From Pacificimonas aurantium (GTDB lineage: Bacteria; Pseudomonadota; Alphaproteobacteria; Sphingomonadales; Sphingomonadaceae): a stretch of 64,000 nucleotides of DNA. Where the stretch lies: assembly GCF_020092905.1 (NCBI RefSeq), contig NZ_JAGSGB010000002.1:558001-622000 (forward strand). The letters are read 5' to 3'. The notes under the pieces are model-generated. The model was not told the origin of the DNA. It was given only the letters and a program-made list of their open reading frames with translations, and made no database searches. A program made the translations under genes and the position numbers. This document shows, one piece after another, positions 37,750-47,354 of this stretch (positions within the stretch are counted from its first letter, which is position 1; each line of letters begins with the position of its first letter).

Positions 37750-38858
37750 AAAGGAAAGATATGAGCGACGTCCGCCAGTTCACCGTGTCCGCCGACGACG
37801 ACGATATCCGGCTGGATCGCTGGTTCAAGCGGCACATGCCCGAGGCTAGTTTCACCACGGTCTCGAAATGGGCGCGCACGGGACAGCTACGCGTCGACGG
37901 TGCCCGCGCGAAGCCGGGCGACCGCATCCAGGCCGGACAGGTGCTGCGCGTTCCGCCGCTCGAACCGGCGCACAAGAGTCCGCTGGCCGTGAAGCGCGAG
38001 CGGCCGGCCCTTACGGACGACCAGATCGAGTTCGCGCGCAGCCTGGTCATTCACAAGGACGCCAACGCCATCGTCATCAACAAGCCGCCGGGGCTCGCCA
38101 CGCAAGGCGGCACGAAGCAGCACGCGCATGTGGATGGGCTGCTGGATGCCCTGTCGTTCGAACGGGATGACCGGCCGAAGCTGGTGCACCGGCTCGACAA
38201 GGACACCTCCGGCGTTTTGCTGCTCGCCCGTACGGCGAAGGCCGCAGCGCACTTCTCAAAGGCGTTCAAGGGACGCACGGCTCGCAAGATCTACTGGGCC
38301 ATCACAATGGGCGTACCGGAAATCCATGACGGCCGGATCGACCTGCCGCTTGCCAAACAGCCGGGAACCGGCGGCGAAAAGATGCATGTCGACATGGAAA
38401 GCGGCCAGCACGCAATCAGCCGCTACCGCCTGATCGACCGGGCCGCGAACAGCGCCGCATGGCTGGAATTGCAGCCGCTCACCGGGCGGACGCACCAGCT
38501 TCGCGTCCATACCGCCGCCATCGGGCACCCGATCGTCGGCGACGGCAAATATGGCGGCAAGGAAAGCTTTCTGACGGGGGGCATTTCGCGCAAGCTCCAC
38601 CTGCATGCACGGCGGCTGAAGATCGAACTGCCGACCGGGCGCATCCTGAACGTGATCGCCGATCCTCCCGAACATTTCGCCTCGTCTCTTGCCAGCCTGG
38701 GCTTCAACGCGGATGCAGGCGACCTCCCCCTCGAGGAAGAGGTGGACGATCCCGGCGCGAAGGCGCGTCTCCGCAAGAACAAGGCGCGCGACATTCGCCG
38801 GCAGAAGCGCGACGCCGGGCGGGCGCGACGCCGCCGTAAGGGCGGACCGCGCCAGTGA
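37746..38858 (+). CDS. rluC: 23S rRNA pseudouridine synthase, RluC/RluD family
   Basis: Converts uridines of 23S rRNA to pseudouridine. The 370-residue protein has an N-terminal S4 RNA-binding domain (SFTTVSKWARTGQLRVDGARAK), then the catalytic domain with the essential aspartate in HRLDKDTSGVLLLAR and the GRTHQLRVHTAAIGHPIVGD segment. The C-terminus is a basic tail rich in Arg and Lys. The ATG at 37746 overlaps the crcB stop; an in-frame ATG 15 nt later is possible. The RluC versus RluD distinction is uncertain. Confidence 0.88.
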   Translation: MKRKDMSDVRQFTVSADDDDIRLDRWFKRHMPEASFTTVSKWARTGQLRVDGARAKPGDRIQAGQVLRVPPLEPAHKSPLAVKRERPALTDDQIEFARSLVIHKDANAIVINKPPGLATQGGTKQHAHVDGLLDALSFERDDRPKLVHRLDKDTSGVLLLARTAKAAAHFSKAFKGRTARKIYWAITMGVPEIHDGRIDLPLAKQPGTGGEKMHVDMESGQHAISRYRLIDRAANSAAWLELQPLTGRTHQLRVHTAAIGHPIVGDGKYGGKESFLTGGISRKLHLHARRLKIELPTGRILNVIADPPEHFASSLASLGFNADAGDLPLEEEVDDPGAKARLRKNKARDIRRQKRDAGRARRRRKGGPRQ

Positions 38859-39520
38859 CCGTTCGCCTCGCCATATTCGACTGCGACGGCACCCTGATGG
38901 ATTCGCAGGCGAACATCATCGCCGCCATGGATGCCTGCTTCGACATGAACAGCCTCCCTCCCCCGCCCGCGCACAGCACACGCCGCGTCGTGGGCCTGTC
39001 GCTGCCCGAGGCAATGGCGATGCTTCTTCCCGAGGCAGAGACCGACTTCCACGGCAAGCTGGCCGAGGACTACAAGACCTGCTTCAAGCGGATGCGCGCC
39101 GACGAGACGCTTGCGCACGAGCCGCTTTACGAGGGCACACTCGACGCGCTCGATGCGCTGGAGGCCAAGGGCTGGCTGCTCGGCATCGCCACCGGAAAGT
39201 CCGATCGCGGCCTCGACCATGCGCTTGAGTTTCACGGCATTCGTGACCGCTTCGTCACCCTGCAAACCGCCGACCGCCACGCCTCGAAGCCGCACCCGTC
39301 GATGCTCGACCAGGCGATGCGTGACGCCGGCGCGATGCCCGAGGATAGCGTCATGATCGGCGATACGGTGTTCGACATGGAGATGGCGCGCAATGCCCGT
39401 GTGCGCGCGCTCGGTGTCGCGTGGGGCTATCATGGGCCGGAAGAGCTAACGGATGCCGGAGCGGAGACGGTCCTGGATGACTATCCGGAACTGACTGCCT
39501 ATCTGACCCGCCATGACTGA
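38855..39520 (+). CDS. HAD-superfamily hydrolase, phosphoglycolate phosphatase-like
   Basis: A 221-residue HAD phosphatase with motif I FDCDGTLMDS (nucleophile Asp), motif II GIATGKSDRG and motif III/IV around KPHPSMLD and GDTVFDMEMA. The cap region is of the C1 type used by Gph-like enzymes. The substrate is unknown. It begins with GTG overlapping the rluC stop as GTGA, and ends overlapping the next small gene by eight bases. Confidence 0.88.
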   Translation: MTVRLAIFDCDGTLMDSQANIIAAMDACFDMNSLPPPPAHSTRRVVGLSLPEAMAMLLPEAETDFHGKLAEDYKTCFKRMRADETLAHEPLYEGTLDALDALEAKGWLLGIATGKSDRGLDHALEFHGIRDRFVTLQTADRHASKPHPSMLDQAMRDAGAMPEDSVMIGDTVFDMEMARNARVRALGVAWGYHGPEELTDAGAETVLDDYPELTAYLTRHD

Positions 39521-39734
39521 TTTTCAGGAGGCCCGCGCGAAGCGGCAGCTTTTATTTCTCGCCCTTCTGCGGCTCGTCGGAATGGCACTCGTTCTCGTCG
39601 GTGTTGCCATGTGGCAGCGCGGCTCTTTCGGTATCGACGACGACCTGACCGGAAAGCTGGTCGCGGTTGCCGGTTTCGCCTTCATGTTCCTGGTCCCGGC
39701 GCTGCTACGCCGCAAATGGCGCGAAGGCCGATGA
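39513..39734 (+). CDS. Small two-helix membrane protein, unrecognised
   Basis: A 73-residue protein with two hydrophobic helices (about residues 12-34 and 48-64), separated by a short polar loop (WQRGSFGIDDDLTGK) and ending in a basic tail. No function is known to me. It overlaps the HAD gene by eight bases and the ATP12 gene start by ATGA, so it is strongly coupled to both. The product may assist F1Fo assembly with the ATP12 chaperone, but this is position-based inference. Confidence 0.75.
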   Translation: MTDFQEARAKRQLLFLALLRLVGMALVLVGVAMWQRGSFGIDDDLTGKLVAVAGFAFMFLVPALLRRKWREGR

Positions 39735-40420
39735 AGCGCTTCTACCAAGAGGCGAAAGCGGTTCTGAAGGACGGCGGCTGGCATATCGAGCTGGATGGCC
39801 GCCCGGTCCGGACACCGCAGCGCGCAGCGCTGGTGCTGCCAACCGAGACCATGGCGCGTGCGATAGCCGAGGAATGGGACCGGCAGGACGAGATGATCGA
39901 TCCGGCGGGAATGCCCTTCACGGGGATCGCCAATGCGGCCATCGACCATGTCGCGGCCGACCGCGCCGGCTTTGCGGCGGGCATTGCAGCTTTCGGCGAG
40001 AACGACCTGCTCTGCTACCGGGCCTCTACGCCGGACAAGCTCGTCGCGCGCCAGTGCAAGGTCTGGGACCCGCTGCTGGACTGGGCGCGCAAACGCTTCG
40101 ACGTCGCCTTCGAACTGACCGACGGCATCATGCACGTCACGCAGCCGGAGCCCACGCTGGGCGCGCTGCGCGCTGCGCTCGATGCTCAGGACGATTTCGC
40201 GCTCGCCGCCGCCCAGCCGATCACGACGATCACAGGGTCGCTGATCATCACCCTGGCCCTCATCGAGCGCGAGATCGACGTCGACATGGCCTGGGAGGCC
40301 GGGCAACTGGACGATCTCTACGCACAGGACACCTGGGGCATCGACGACGAAGCGCAGCAGGACCTGTCCCGCCGCCGACGCCAGCTAGGTGATGCGGCAG
40401 CCTTCCTCGAGCTGCGTTAG
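39731..40420 (+). CDS. ATP12-family F1-ATPase assembly chaperone
   Basis: A 229-residue protein of the ATP12 family, which in mitochondria binds the F1 alpha subunit and helps build the catalytic hexamer; alphaproteobacteria carry homologues. Diagnostic stretches are HIELDGRPVRTPQRAALVLPT, AIAEEWDRQ, PFTGIANAAID and the later ALIEREIDVDMAWEAGQLDDLYA. It is the last gene of the coupled crcB-rluC-HAD-small membrane protein series. Its stop overlaps the stop of the convergent CoA-transferase gene. Confidence 0.92.
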   Translation: MKRFYQEAKAVLKDGGWHIELDGRPVRTPQRAALVLPTETMARAIAEEWDRQDEMIDPAGMPFTGIANAAIDHVAADRAGFAAGIAAFGENDLLCYRASTPDKLVARQCKVWDPLLDWARKRFDVAFELTDGIMHVTQPEPTLGALRAALDAQDDFALAAAQPITTITGSLIITLALIEREIDVDMAWEAGQLDDLYAQDTWGIDDEAQQDLSRRRRQLGDAAAFLELR

Positions 40421-41538
40421 GCGACCGCCTTCTTCTCCCGCAGAGCCGCGATGTCGCTCTCCGAATAGCCGAGGCCGGACAGGACGTCGTCGGTCGCGGA
40501 GCCGGTCTTCGGCGGGGCCGTCGGCCGGTCCGCGGACGTTTTCGAATAGCGCGGCGCGGGGGCAGGATTCATCATCCCGCCTACCTCCACGAAGGTTTCC
40601 CGCTCCTTGTTATGCGGATGAGAGGGCGCTTCCGACATCGACAAAACGGGCGCGAAGCAGACATCGGTCGCCGCCATCAGGTCATCCCATTCGTCGCGAG
40701 TCTTCGTCTTGAATACCTCCGCGATCCGCTCCTTCAGATCGGGCCAGCCCGCCGGATCCATCTGCGCGTCCCAGGCGTCGTCTTCCAAGCCTGCCAAACG
40801 GCGAAGCTCGGCGTAGAATTGCGGCTCGATCGAGCCGATGGAGACATGCTTGCCGTCCTTCGTCTCGTAGGTGTCGTAGAAGTGGGCGCCTGTATCGAGC
40901 AGATTGACCCCGCGCTCGTCCTTCCAGATCCCGGCGCCGTACATGCCCCAGATCATGCCCATCAGAACGGCCGAACCGTCGGTCATCGCACAGTCGATCA
41001 CCTGGCCCTCGCCCGTTTTCGCGGCGTGCAGAAGCGCCGATACCATGCCAAAGGCCAGCATCATGCCGCCGCCGCCGAAATCTCCGACCATGTTGATCGG
41101 CGGCGTCGGCTTCTCCCCGCGCCGACCATAGGCATGAAGGGCGCCGGACAGCGCGATATAATTGATGTCGTGGCCCGCCGCCTGCGAATAGGAACCGAAC
41201 TGGCCCCAGCCGGTCATGCGACCGTAGACCAGCTTCGGATTGATCGCGAGCAGGTCGTCCGGTCCTAGGCCGAGGCGCTCCATCACACCGGGACGCAGTC
41301 CCTCGAAAAATCCGTCGGCCTCGGCGACGAGCTTTTTCACGACCTCGATACCTTCCGGCGTCTTCACGTTGCAGACAACCGATTTGCGGCTGCGACCGAG
41401 GACGGGTTCGGGGCGCGCACCGGGACGGTCGATGCGAATGACCTCCGCGCCGTGATCTGCGAGCATCATGCCGCAAAACGGTCCGGGGCCGATTCCGGCC
41501 ATTTCGATGATCTTCAGGCCTGCCAGCGGTCCGGCCAT
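40417..41538 (-). CDS. Family III CoA-transferase, alpha-methylacyl-CoA racemase-like
   Basis: A 373-residue CaiB/BaiF-type protein. Features are LAGLKIIEMAGIGPGPFCGMMLADHGAEVI at the N-terminus (GPGPFCGM and ADHGAEVIRIDRP), FFEGLRPGVMERLGLG, and a GGGGMMLAFG loop near the middle. Overall similarity is closest to alpha-methylacyl-CoA racemases that invert 2-methyl-branched acyl-CoAs. GGGAG precedes the ATG. Its 3' end overlaps the ATP12 gene tail to tail by four bases, so the two transcripts are convergent. Confidence 0.88.
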   Translation of the reverse strand: MAGPLAGLKIIEMAGIGPGPFCGMMLADHGAEVIRIDRPGARPEPVLGRSRKSVVCNVKTPEGIEVVKKLVAEADGFFEGLRPGVMERLGLGPDDLLAINPKLVYGRMTGWGQFGSYSQAAGHDINYIALSGALHAYGRRGEKPTPPINMVGDFGGGGMMLAFGMVSALLHAAKTGEGQVIDCAMTDGSAVLMGMIWGMYGAGIWKDERGVNLLDTGAHFYDTYETKDGKHVSIGSIEPQFYAELRRLAGLEDDAWDAQMDPAGWPDLKERIAEVFKTKTRDEWDDLMAATDVCFAPVLSMSEAPSHPHNKERETFVEVGGMMNPAPAPRYSKTSADRPTAPPKTGSATDDVLSGLGYSESDIAALREKKAVA

Positions 41539-41666
41539 AGAAAGCTCCCTTCGTGAAACGATTGGGGTCCCTTAGGCAGGTCGCGCGCGAACGCTTCAAC
41601 TAGCGAGGGCGCTAGGCTCACGGCAGTCGGCGCCCCCCGGTCGGGCGGCTCACCCCGACACAGGAT

Positions 41667-43292
41667 TCAATCGTTTACCTGGCGTTTGAAGAAGGCGGGA
41701 ATATCCATGGGATCGCCCTCTTCGCCATTTTCCCGGTCTTCCTCGCCGAACAGATCCTCGCGCGCTTTCTTCGCCTTGGGCGTTCCGCGGCCGATCGCCG
41801 TCATGCGTTCGAACAGGCTGGGACCGCGCGGCTGGGTCTCGGATGACGCCTGGGGAGGCTCACCTTCCCTGGTGGAGGCAGGTTCCGGCTGTACTGGCAC
41901 ACTGTCGGCCTCGTCCGCCTCCGCTTCGGCCATCTCGGCCGGCGGAAGCTCGTCGGCTCCGCTGGGCGCGTGGAGAGGCGTCACATTATCGTCTCCGGCC
42001 GCGCCTTCCGGCTCGCCTGGCTGCTCGAAATATTCCGCCTGCTCGGGCTCCTCGGCGTCGCCGAGCGGAAGCGAGGTGCGAACTTCCTCCACATCGGCAT
42101 CTTCAGCCGGACCTGAAATTTCCTCGGATGCTGCGCCCAGGGTAGGAGCCGGCTCTTCGACGTCATGCTGCGCGACGTGATCCTGCTCTTCGGGTGCTGG
42201 AGCGGGAGCCGGGGCAGGCTTCGGTTCGGTGCGCGACTGCGGCGCAGGGGCAAAGCCGCCGAAGCCGCTGGAGACCGTGCCGAAGGTTGCCTTGGGGCGC
42301 TCCTCTTCAGCGCCAGTAGCGGACTCGCCCTTCGCTTCGATCCCGGTGGCCACCACCGACACGCGCAGCTTGCCGTCGAGGTCGGGGTTGAAGGCGCTGC
42401 CGAAGATGATGTTCGCGTCCGCGTCCACCATGTCGCGAATGTGGTTCGCCGCCTCGTCGACCTCCATCAGGCCCATATCGTCGCCGCCGGTGATGTTGAT
42501 CAGAAGCGCCTTCGCTCCGCGCAGCGAGACTTCGTCCAGAAGCGGATTGGAAACCGCCTTGTTTGCCGCCTCGATCGCGCGGTTGTCGCCTTCCGCTTCG
42601 CCCGTTCCCATCATCGCCTTGCCCATTTCGGACATGACCGTGCGCACATCGGCAAAGTCGAGATTGATGAGGCCCGGCATCATCATCAGGTCGGTAATTC
42701 CCCGCACGCCCTGATGCAGAACCTGGTCGGCGAGTTCGAACGCCTGTTTGAACGTCGTCTTCGGATCGGCGATCAGGAACAGGTTCTGGTTCGGAATAAC
42801 GATCAGCGTATCGACATGCTTCTGAAGCTCGGCAATCCCGCTTTCCGCGGCCCTCGCGCGCTTCGCCCCCTCGAAACTGAACGGCTTCGTGACCACGCCG
42901 ACCGTGAGGATGCCCCGCTCGCGCGCGATCTGTGCGATAACGGGCGCCGCGCCGGTACCCGTACCGCCGCCCATGCCGGCGGTGATGAAGCACATGTGCG
43001 ATCCCTCAAGCGCGCCCTCGATCTCGCCGTGGTTTTCCTCGGCCGCAGCACGGCCGATTTCCGGCCGCGCGCCTGCTCCGAGACCCTGTGTGATCTTATG
43101 CCCTAGCTGGATGCGCGTGCCCGCAGCCGAGGTGGCAAGCGCCTGCGCGTCGGTATTCGCCACAACGAACTCGACACCGTCGAGGCTGCTCTCGATCATA
43201 TTCGCAACGGCATTGCCGCCCGCGCCGCCTACGCCGACTACCGTAATGCGGGGTTTCAGCTCCGTCAGTTCAGGACGTTCGAAGGCAACCAT
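41667..43292 (-). CDS. ftsZ: Cell division protein FtsZ
   Basis: Tubulin-like GTPase that forms the division ring. The GTP loop [10 protein letters not shown] and the [17 protein letters not shown]-terminus are intact. The T7 loop region [11 protein letters not shown] is present, as is the C-terminal peptide [11 protein letters not shown] that binds FtsA and other partners. The 541-residue length is long for FtsZ because a linker of about 190 residues, rich in Pro, Glu and Ala, separates the core from the tail; long linkers are common in alphaproteobacteria. It is the last gene of the dcw cluster. A 111-bp gap before it probably contains a separate promoter. Confidence 0.97.
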   Translation of the reverse strand: MVAFERPELTELKPRITVVGVGGAGGNAVANMIESSLDGVEFVVANTDAQALATSAAGTRIQLGHKITQGLGAGARPEIGRAAAEENHGEIEGALEGSHMCFITAGMGGGTGTGAAPVIAQIARERGILTVGVVTKPFSFEGAKRARAAESGIAELQKHVDTLIVIPNQNLFLIADPKTTFKQAFELADQVLHQGVRGITDLMMMPGLINLDFADVRTVMSEMGKAMMGTGEAEGDNRAIEAANKAVSNPLLDEVSLRGAKALLINITGGDDMGLMEVDEAANHIRDMVDADANIIFGSAFNPDLDGKLRVSVVATGIEAKGESATGAEEERPKATFGTVSSGFGGFAPAPQSRTEPKPAPAPAPAPEEQDHVAQHDVEEPAPTLGAASEEISGPAEDADVEEVRTSLPLGDAEEPEQAEYFEQPGEPEGAAGDDNVTPLHAPSGADELPPAEMAEAEADEADSVPVQPEPASTREGEPPQASSETQPRGPSLFERMTAIGRGTPKAKKAREDLFGEEDRENGEEGDPMDIPAFFKRQVND

Positions 43293-43403
43293 GTCAAAAC
43301 TCCCAGCGGTATTCGGACAAGCGTACAGGGTCCACGAGTCGCCGTGAATCCCTTTCGGAAAAGATTTCTGTGGATTTCTTGAAAATGGAACGAGCGCGCA
43401 TCG

Positions 43404-44672
43404 TCAGAAGCTCGATTTCAAAAGTTGGATCATGCGCGACAGCGCGGAGCCTCCCGTACCGGGCATGGCCAGTGACTGCGCCGCACTCCAGTCGCTCTCC
43501 GGTCCCTCGGCTGCCACCAGGAGGAGACCGGCAAGAGCCGTGAAGGCACTGCCGCGCTGCGCGTCCGGCAAATCGGCAAGACCCCGCGGCATGCCGATCC
43601 TGACCTGGCGTCCCAGCATCGATTCCGCATAGTCGGCAATTCCGGAGAGCGCAGCACCGCCCCCGGTCAGCACGACCTGGTTTGCGCGCGGACCGACGAA
43701 ACCGATTTCCTCGAAGCGGTCGGCAATCAGGTCGAACAGGATATCGAGCCGGCTGCGAATGGCATGCACGAGTTCGGCCCGCGGGCGGCGGCGCTGCTCT
43801 TCCCCGCCCGAAATGCACGGCACATCGATAAGCTCGTGATTGTCCCGCGGGAGTGAGCTTGCCGACCCTTTGAGGGCCTTCAGGCGCTCGGCGGCAAGCC
43901 GCGGCGTTCCAAGGGCGTTCGCGACATCCTCCGTAATGTCCGCGCCGCCCATGGGGATGGACGAAAAGCCCGCGAGAAGGTTCTGCGCGAACACGGCGAT
44001 GTTGGTGACGCCGGCGCCAATCTCGACAAGGGCGATACCGACCTCGCGCTCCTCGCGGGACAAGGCGGCCTTGGCACTTGCGACCGGCGCCGACACGATC
44101 GCCGTGACATCGAGGTCGGCCGAGCGCACGGCTCGGTCGAGATTGCGCAAGGGCGCAGTGTCCGCCGACACGACATGGATCGCCGCGCCAAGCGTGCGGG
44201 CGTGGAGGCCGAGCGGATTCATGACCGCGCCCTGCCCGTCGATCGTGTAAAGGGCGGGCTCGGCGTGCAAAATCGTGCGCTCGCCGGGATCGATGCCGGC
44301 GCGGGCCTGATGATGGACCATGTCGATGTCGGCCGGCTCGATCCGCTGGCCGCCGATCTCGATCTCAACAGGAACGACGTCGCTTTCCAGCCCGCCCGCA
44401 GAGATGCCGACCACCACATCCTGCACGACCGAGCCGGCAGCGCGCTCCGCCCGGTCCATTACCATGCGGATCGCGGCCTCCGTCGCCGCCAGATCGACGA
44501 CGATGCCGTTTTTCAGGCCGGAACAGCTCATCTGATGACTGCCGATCACGCGCGGCTCCTCGCGGTCCTCGTCGAGGATGGCGATGACGGCGGCGACTTT
44601 CGACGTGCCCACATCGAGCGCGGCGAGCGTCTGCTCGCCCTTGTGCTTCGTCTTTCCCTTGCGCTGGAACAT
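43404..44672 (-). CDS. ftsA: Cell division protein FtsA
   Basis: Actin-like membrane tether for FtsZ. The 422-residue protein shows the nucleotide-binding motifs AALDVGTSKVAA, ALVEIGAGVTNIAVF and VVLTGGGAALSGI, and ends with an amphipathic helix (SRMIQLLKSSF) that anchors it to the membrane. The ATG at 44672 lies two bases after the ftsQ stop. The frame upstream of this ATG overlaps ftsQ and is not used. Confidence 0.95.
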   Translation of the reverse strand: MFQRKGKTKHKGEQTLAALDVGTSKVAAVIAILDEDREEPRVIGSHQMSCSGLKNGIVVDLAATEAAIRMVMDRAERAAGSVVQDVVVGISAGGLESDVVPVEIEIGGQRIEPADIDMVHHQARAGIDPGERTILHAEPALYTIDGQGAVMNPLGLHARTLGAAIHVVSADTAPLRNLDRAVRSADLDVTAIVSAPVASAKAALSREEREVGIALVEIGAGVTNIAVFAQNLLAGFSSIPMGGADITEDVANALGTPRLAAERLKALKGSASSLPRDNHELIDVPCISGGEEQRRRPRAELVHAIRSRLDILFDLIADRFEEIGFVGPRANQVVLTGGGAALSGIADYAESMLGRQVRIGMPRGLADLPDAQRGSAFTALAGLLLVAAEGPESDWSAAQSLAMPGTGGSALSRMIQLLKSSF

Positions 44673-44674
44673 GG

Positions 44675-45535
44675 TCAGATTTCCGTGGCTTCCAGCGTTT
44701 CGAACCCGGCACCCGGCTCCTTCGAGACACGCACTACCATCTGTTCGGGAACGCGGAAGTCGATGGTGGCGAATCCACGCCCGGTAAGACCCGGCGTCCG
44801 CTCCAACCGGGTGAACGTGGTGAGCGCCCAGCGAATATCGGCGTCTCCTTCGGGAAGCATGAGCCGCTCGCCGGTCTTGAGATCGAAGTCCCAGCGCCGT
44901 CCGCTCCGCCATGTGGCGGCAAGCAGCATCTCGCGAACGGCAGGGTAGTCCTCGAGCAGGTCGAGCAGCCGGCCGGCTTCGCGGTCGGCTCCGTCGTCGA
45001 CGATCAGCGGCAAGCCGGAATACGCTTCCAGCCCGCTCGTCTGCAGCACGTGACCCTCCCGGTCGATCAGGCGGTGCCGTTCCTCGTTCTGCCAGATGGC
45101 AGCGGGCTCGCGTTCCTCGATGTCGATGACCAGCCGGTCGGGCAGGACACGCCCCACGCTCGCGCTCCTGATCCAGGGGAGCGCCTCCAGACGTGACCTC
45201 ACCGTGTCGAGATCGACGAGCAGCATGGAATTGGAGGCCCCGTCCAGCGCGGCGGTGTAGACCGGCAGCTTCTGCAGATGCTCGGCGCCCCGGACATCGA
45301 CGTCGCGAACTTCGAACCCGGCGCTTCCGACGATGTTTGCCGCCGCGTACCAGAGCTTGGTGGGAAGCTGGTAGAGCCAGGCCGCGCCGAGCGCGCCGAC
45401 CGCCAAAAGGATAAGAACACCCGGCAGGACGAACGGGTTCGCGCCCCGGCGCGGCTTCGCCGCCTTTCGGCGCGCAGGTGTCCGGCGCTTTGCCGGCTTA
45501 CTGCTTCCCCGCTTCAAGACGGCCCGCTCTGCCAC
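44675..45535 (-). CDS. ftsQ: Cell division protein FtsQ
   Basis: Bitopic division protein that links early and late divisome parts. The 286-residue protein has a basic cytoplasmic tail with PAKRRTPARRKAAKPRR, a membrane helix (LPGVLILLAVGALGAAWLY) and a periplasmic POTRA domain (EVRDVDVRGAEHLQKLPVY) followed by the FtsQ beta domain. It starts with GTG, two bases after the ddl stop. Confidence 0.93.
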   Translation of the reverse strand: MAERAVLKRGSSKPAKRRTPARRKAAKPRRGANPFVLPGVLILLAVGALGAAWLYQLPTKLWYAAANIVGSAGFEVRDVDVRGAEHLQKLPVYTAALDGASNSMLLVDLDTVRSRLEALPWIRSASVGRVLPDRLVIDIEEREPAAIWQNEERHRLIDREGHVLQTSGLEAYSGLPLIVDDGADREAGRLLDLLEDYPAVREMLLAATWRSGRRWDFDLKTGERLMLPEGDADIRWALTTFTRLERTPGLTGRGFATIDFRVPEQMVVRVSKEPGAGFETLEATEI

Positions 45536-45537
45536 GC

Positions 45538-46461
45538 TCAGCTATTCCGCTCTTCCAAAGCCTTGTCGATAATCTGCTGCACCAGCTGCTCGTAGGAGAT
45601 GCCGACATAGCGGGCCTGTTCCGGGACGAGGCTGAGCGGTGTCATTCCCGGCTGAGTGTTGACTTCCAGAAGCCAAAGCCCGTCCGGCCCGGCGCCGTCA
45701 TCGTAGCGAAAGTCGGATCTGCTGACCCCCCGGCATCCGAGCTGTCGGTGCGCCTGCAGCGCCAACTGGAGAGCGGCCTCGGTGACTTCGTCCGGAAGTG
45801 CCGCGGGGCATTGGTGATCCGTTATGCCATCGGTATATTTTGCCTCATAGTCGTAAAAGCCGCGCTTCGGCGTGAGCTCGGTGACGGCAAGCGGACGGCC
45901 CGCCAGAACCGACACGGTTAGCTCGCGTGTCCCGACAAAGGGCTCCGCCAGCAGCCTGTCGAATTGCTGCCAGGGACCGGGGACATCACGCCCGATCGGG
46001 GACCCGTAGTTGGAATCCTCCGTGACGATCGCGATTCCGACCGAGGATCCCTCATTGACGGGCTTCAGCACATAGGGCCGCGGCAGCGGATCGCCGTCGA
46101 ACAGGCTTTCGCTCTCGACGATGCGCCCCTCAGGCATCCGAATTCCCGCCGGGACGAGGATCTTTTTCGTCAGGTCCTTGTCGATCGCCACAACCGATGC
46201 CGCCAGGCCCGAATGGGTATAGGGGATCTGCATCAGGTCGAGCAGGCCCTGCACCGAACCGTCTTCGCCTGGAACGCCGTGCAGCGCGTTGAACACCACG
46301 TCGGGCCGAACCTCGGCAAGCGCAGCCGCAACATTCCGGTCCATATCGATCTCGGCCGTATCGTGGCCCAGCTTGCGGCACGCTTCGGCAATGCCGCGGC
46401 CCGAGCTCAGCGACACCTCGCGTTCAGCGGACCAGCCTCCCATCAGGACGGCGACTTTCAT
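45538..46461 (-). CDS. ddl: D-alanine-D-alanine ligase
   Basis: ATP-grasp ligase that makes the D-Ala-D-Ala dipeptide for peptidoglycan. The 307-residue protein shows VLMGGWSAEREVSLSSG at the start, HGVPGEDGSVQGLLDL, KPVNEGSSVGI and the C-terminal metal site LEVNTQPGMTPLSLVP. The ATG at 46461 overlaps the murB stop by ATGA. Its position between murB and ftsQ is the usual one, giving the DdlB type. Confidence 0.95.
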   Translation of the reverse strand: MKVAVLMGGWSAEREVSLSSGRGIAEACRKLGHDTAEIDMDRNVAAALAEVRPDVVFNALHGVPGEDGSVQGLLDLMQIPYTHSGLAASVVAIDKDLTKKILVPAGIRMPEGRIVESESLFDGDPLPRPYVLKPVNEGSSVGIAIVTEDSNYGSPIGRDVPGPWQQFDRLLAEPFVGTRELTVSVLAGRPLAVTELTPKRGFYDYEAKYTDGITDHQCPAALPDEVTEAALQLALQAHRQLGCRGVSRSDFRYDDGAGPDGLWLLEVNTQPGMTPLSLVPEQARYVGISYEQLVQQIIDKALEERNS

Positions 46462-47354
46462 TCCGCCGCCCTCCGTCCGATGCGCTCGATTTCCCATTCC
46501 AACTCTACACCCGAATTCGCCTTCACGCGCCGACGCACTTCCTCTCCCAGGGTCTCGATATCGTCGCCGCTCGCCGCGCCGGTGTTGATGAGGAAGTTCG
46601 TATGTTTTTCGCTGACCTGCGCTCCGTTCATCTCGAACCCGCGGCAGCCGGCGGCATCGACAAGCTGCCACGCCTTGCCGCCCTCTGGATTTTTAAAGGT
46701 GGAGCCGCCCGTCTGCGTCCGGGTCGGCTGCGTGGCCTCGCGCTTTTCCGATATCTCCTCCATCCGCGCGCCGATGGCCACGGGATCACCGGGCCGCCCC
46801 TCGAACAGCGCTTCCACGACGATATCGCCTTCGCCTAGATTGGAATGCCGGTAGCGAAAGCCGAGTTCTTCTGCGCTCAGAGCCGCGACCGTACCGTCGC
46901 GGCGAACGATCGTCGCTTCGACGAGGATGTCGGCCGTTTCATGTTCGTAGGCACCGGCATTCATACGAACGGCGCCGCCTGCTGTGCCGGGAATTCCGCT
47001 AAGAAATTCCAGCCCGGCAATGCCGGCATCGCGCGCGGCCGTTGCGGTCTGAATCCCCATAGCACGGCCGCCGGACCTTATGCGGCACTCCCCCTCGACC
47101 TCCACTTTCGCGAAGGCCTTGGACAGACGCACCACAACCCCGGCCACGCCGCCCGAGCGGATGATCATATTCGACCCGACGCCTATCGGCGTCACCGGCA
47201 AGTCGGACGGCAGGGCCTTCAGAAAGGCGCTGAGATCCTCAACGTCCGCCGGCTCGAACAACCAGTCCGCCGGTCCGCCGGTGCGGAACCAGGTGAAATT
47301 GTCGAGACGCCCCTGTTCGGTCAGCTTTCCGCGCGCGTCGGGAAGTGGCGGCAT
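46458..47354 (-). CDS. murB: UDP-N-acetylenolpyruvoylglucosamine reductase
   Basis: FAD enzyme that makes UDP-N-acetylmuramate. The 298-residue protein shows the family motifs NFTWFRTGGPADWLFEP, IGVGSNMIIR, the FAD-contacting GIPGTAGGAVRMNAGAYEHE and the proton-donor region TGGSTFKNPEGGKAWQLVDAAGCRG (serine in GGSTFKNP). The ATG overlaps the murC stop by one base. Confidence 0.95.
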   Translation of the reverse strand: MPPLPDARGKLTEQGRLDNFTWFRTGGPADWLFEPADVEDLSAFLKALPSDLPVTPIGVGSNMIIRSGGVAGVVVRLSKAFAKVEVEGECRIRSGGRAMGIQTATAARDAGIAGLEFLSGIPGTAGGAVRMNAGAYEHETADILVEATIVRRDGTVAALSAEELGFRYRHSNLGEGDIVVEALFEGRPGDPVAIGARMEEISEKREATQPTRTQTGGSTFKNPEGGKAWQLVDAAGCRGFEMNGAQVSEKHTNFLINTGAASGDDIETLGEEVRRRVKANSGVELEWEIERIGRRAAE

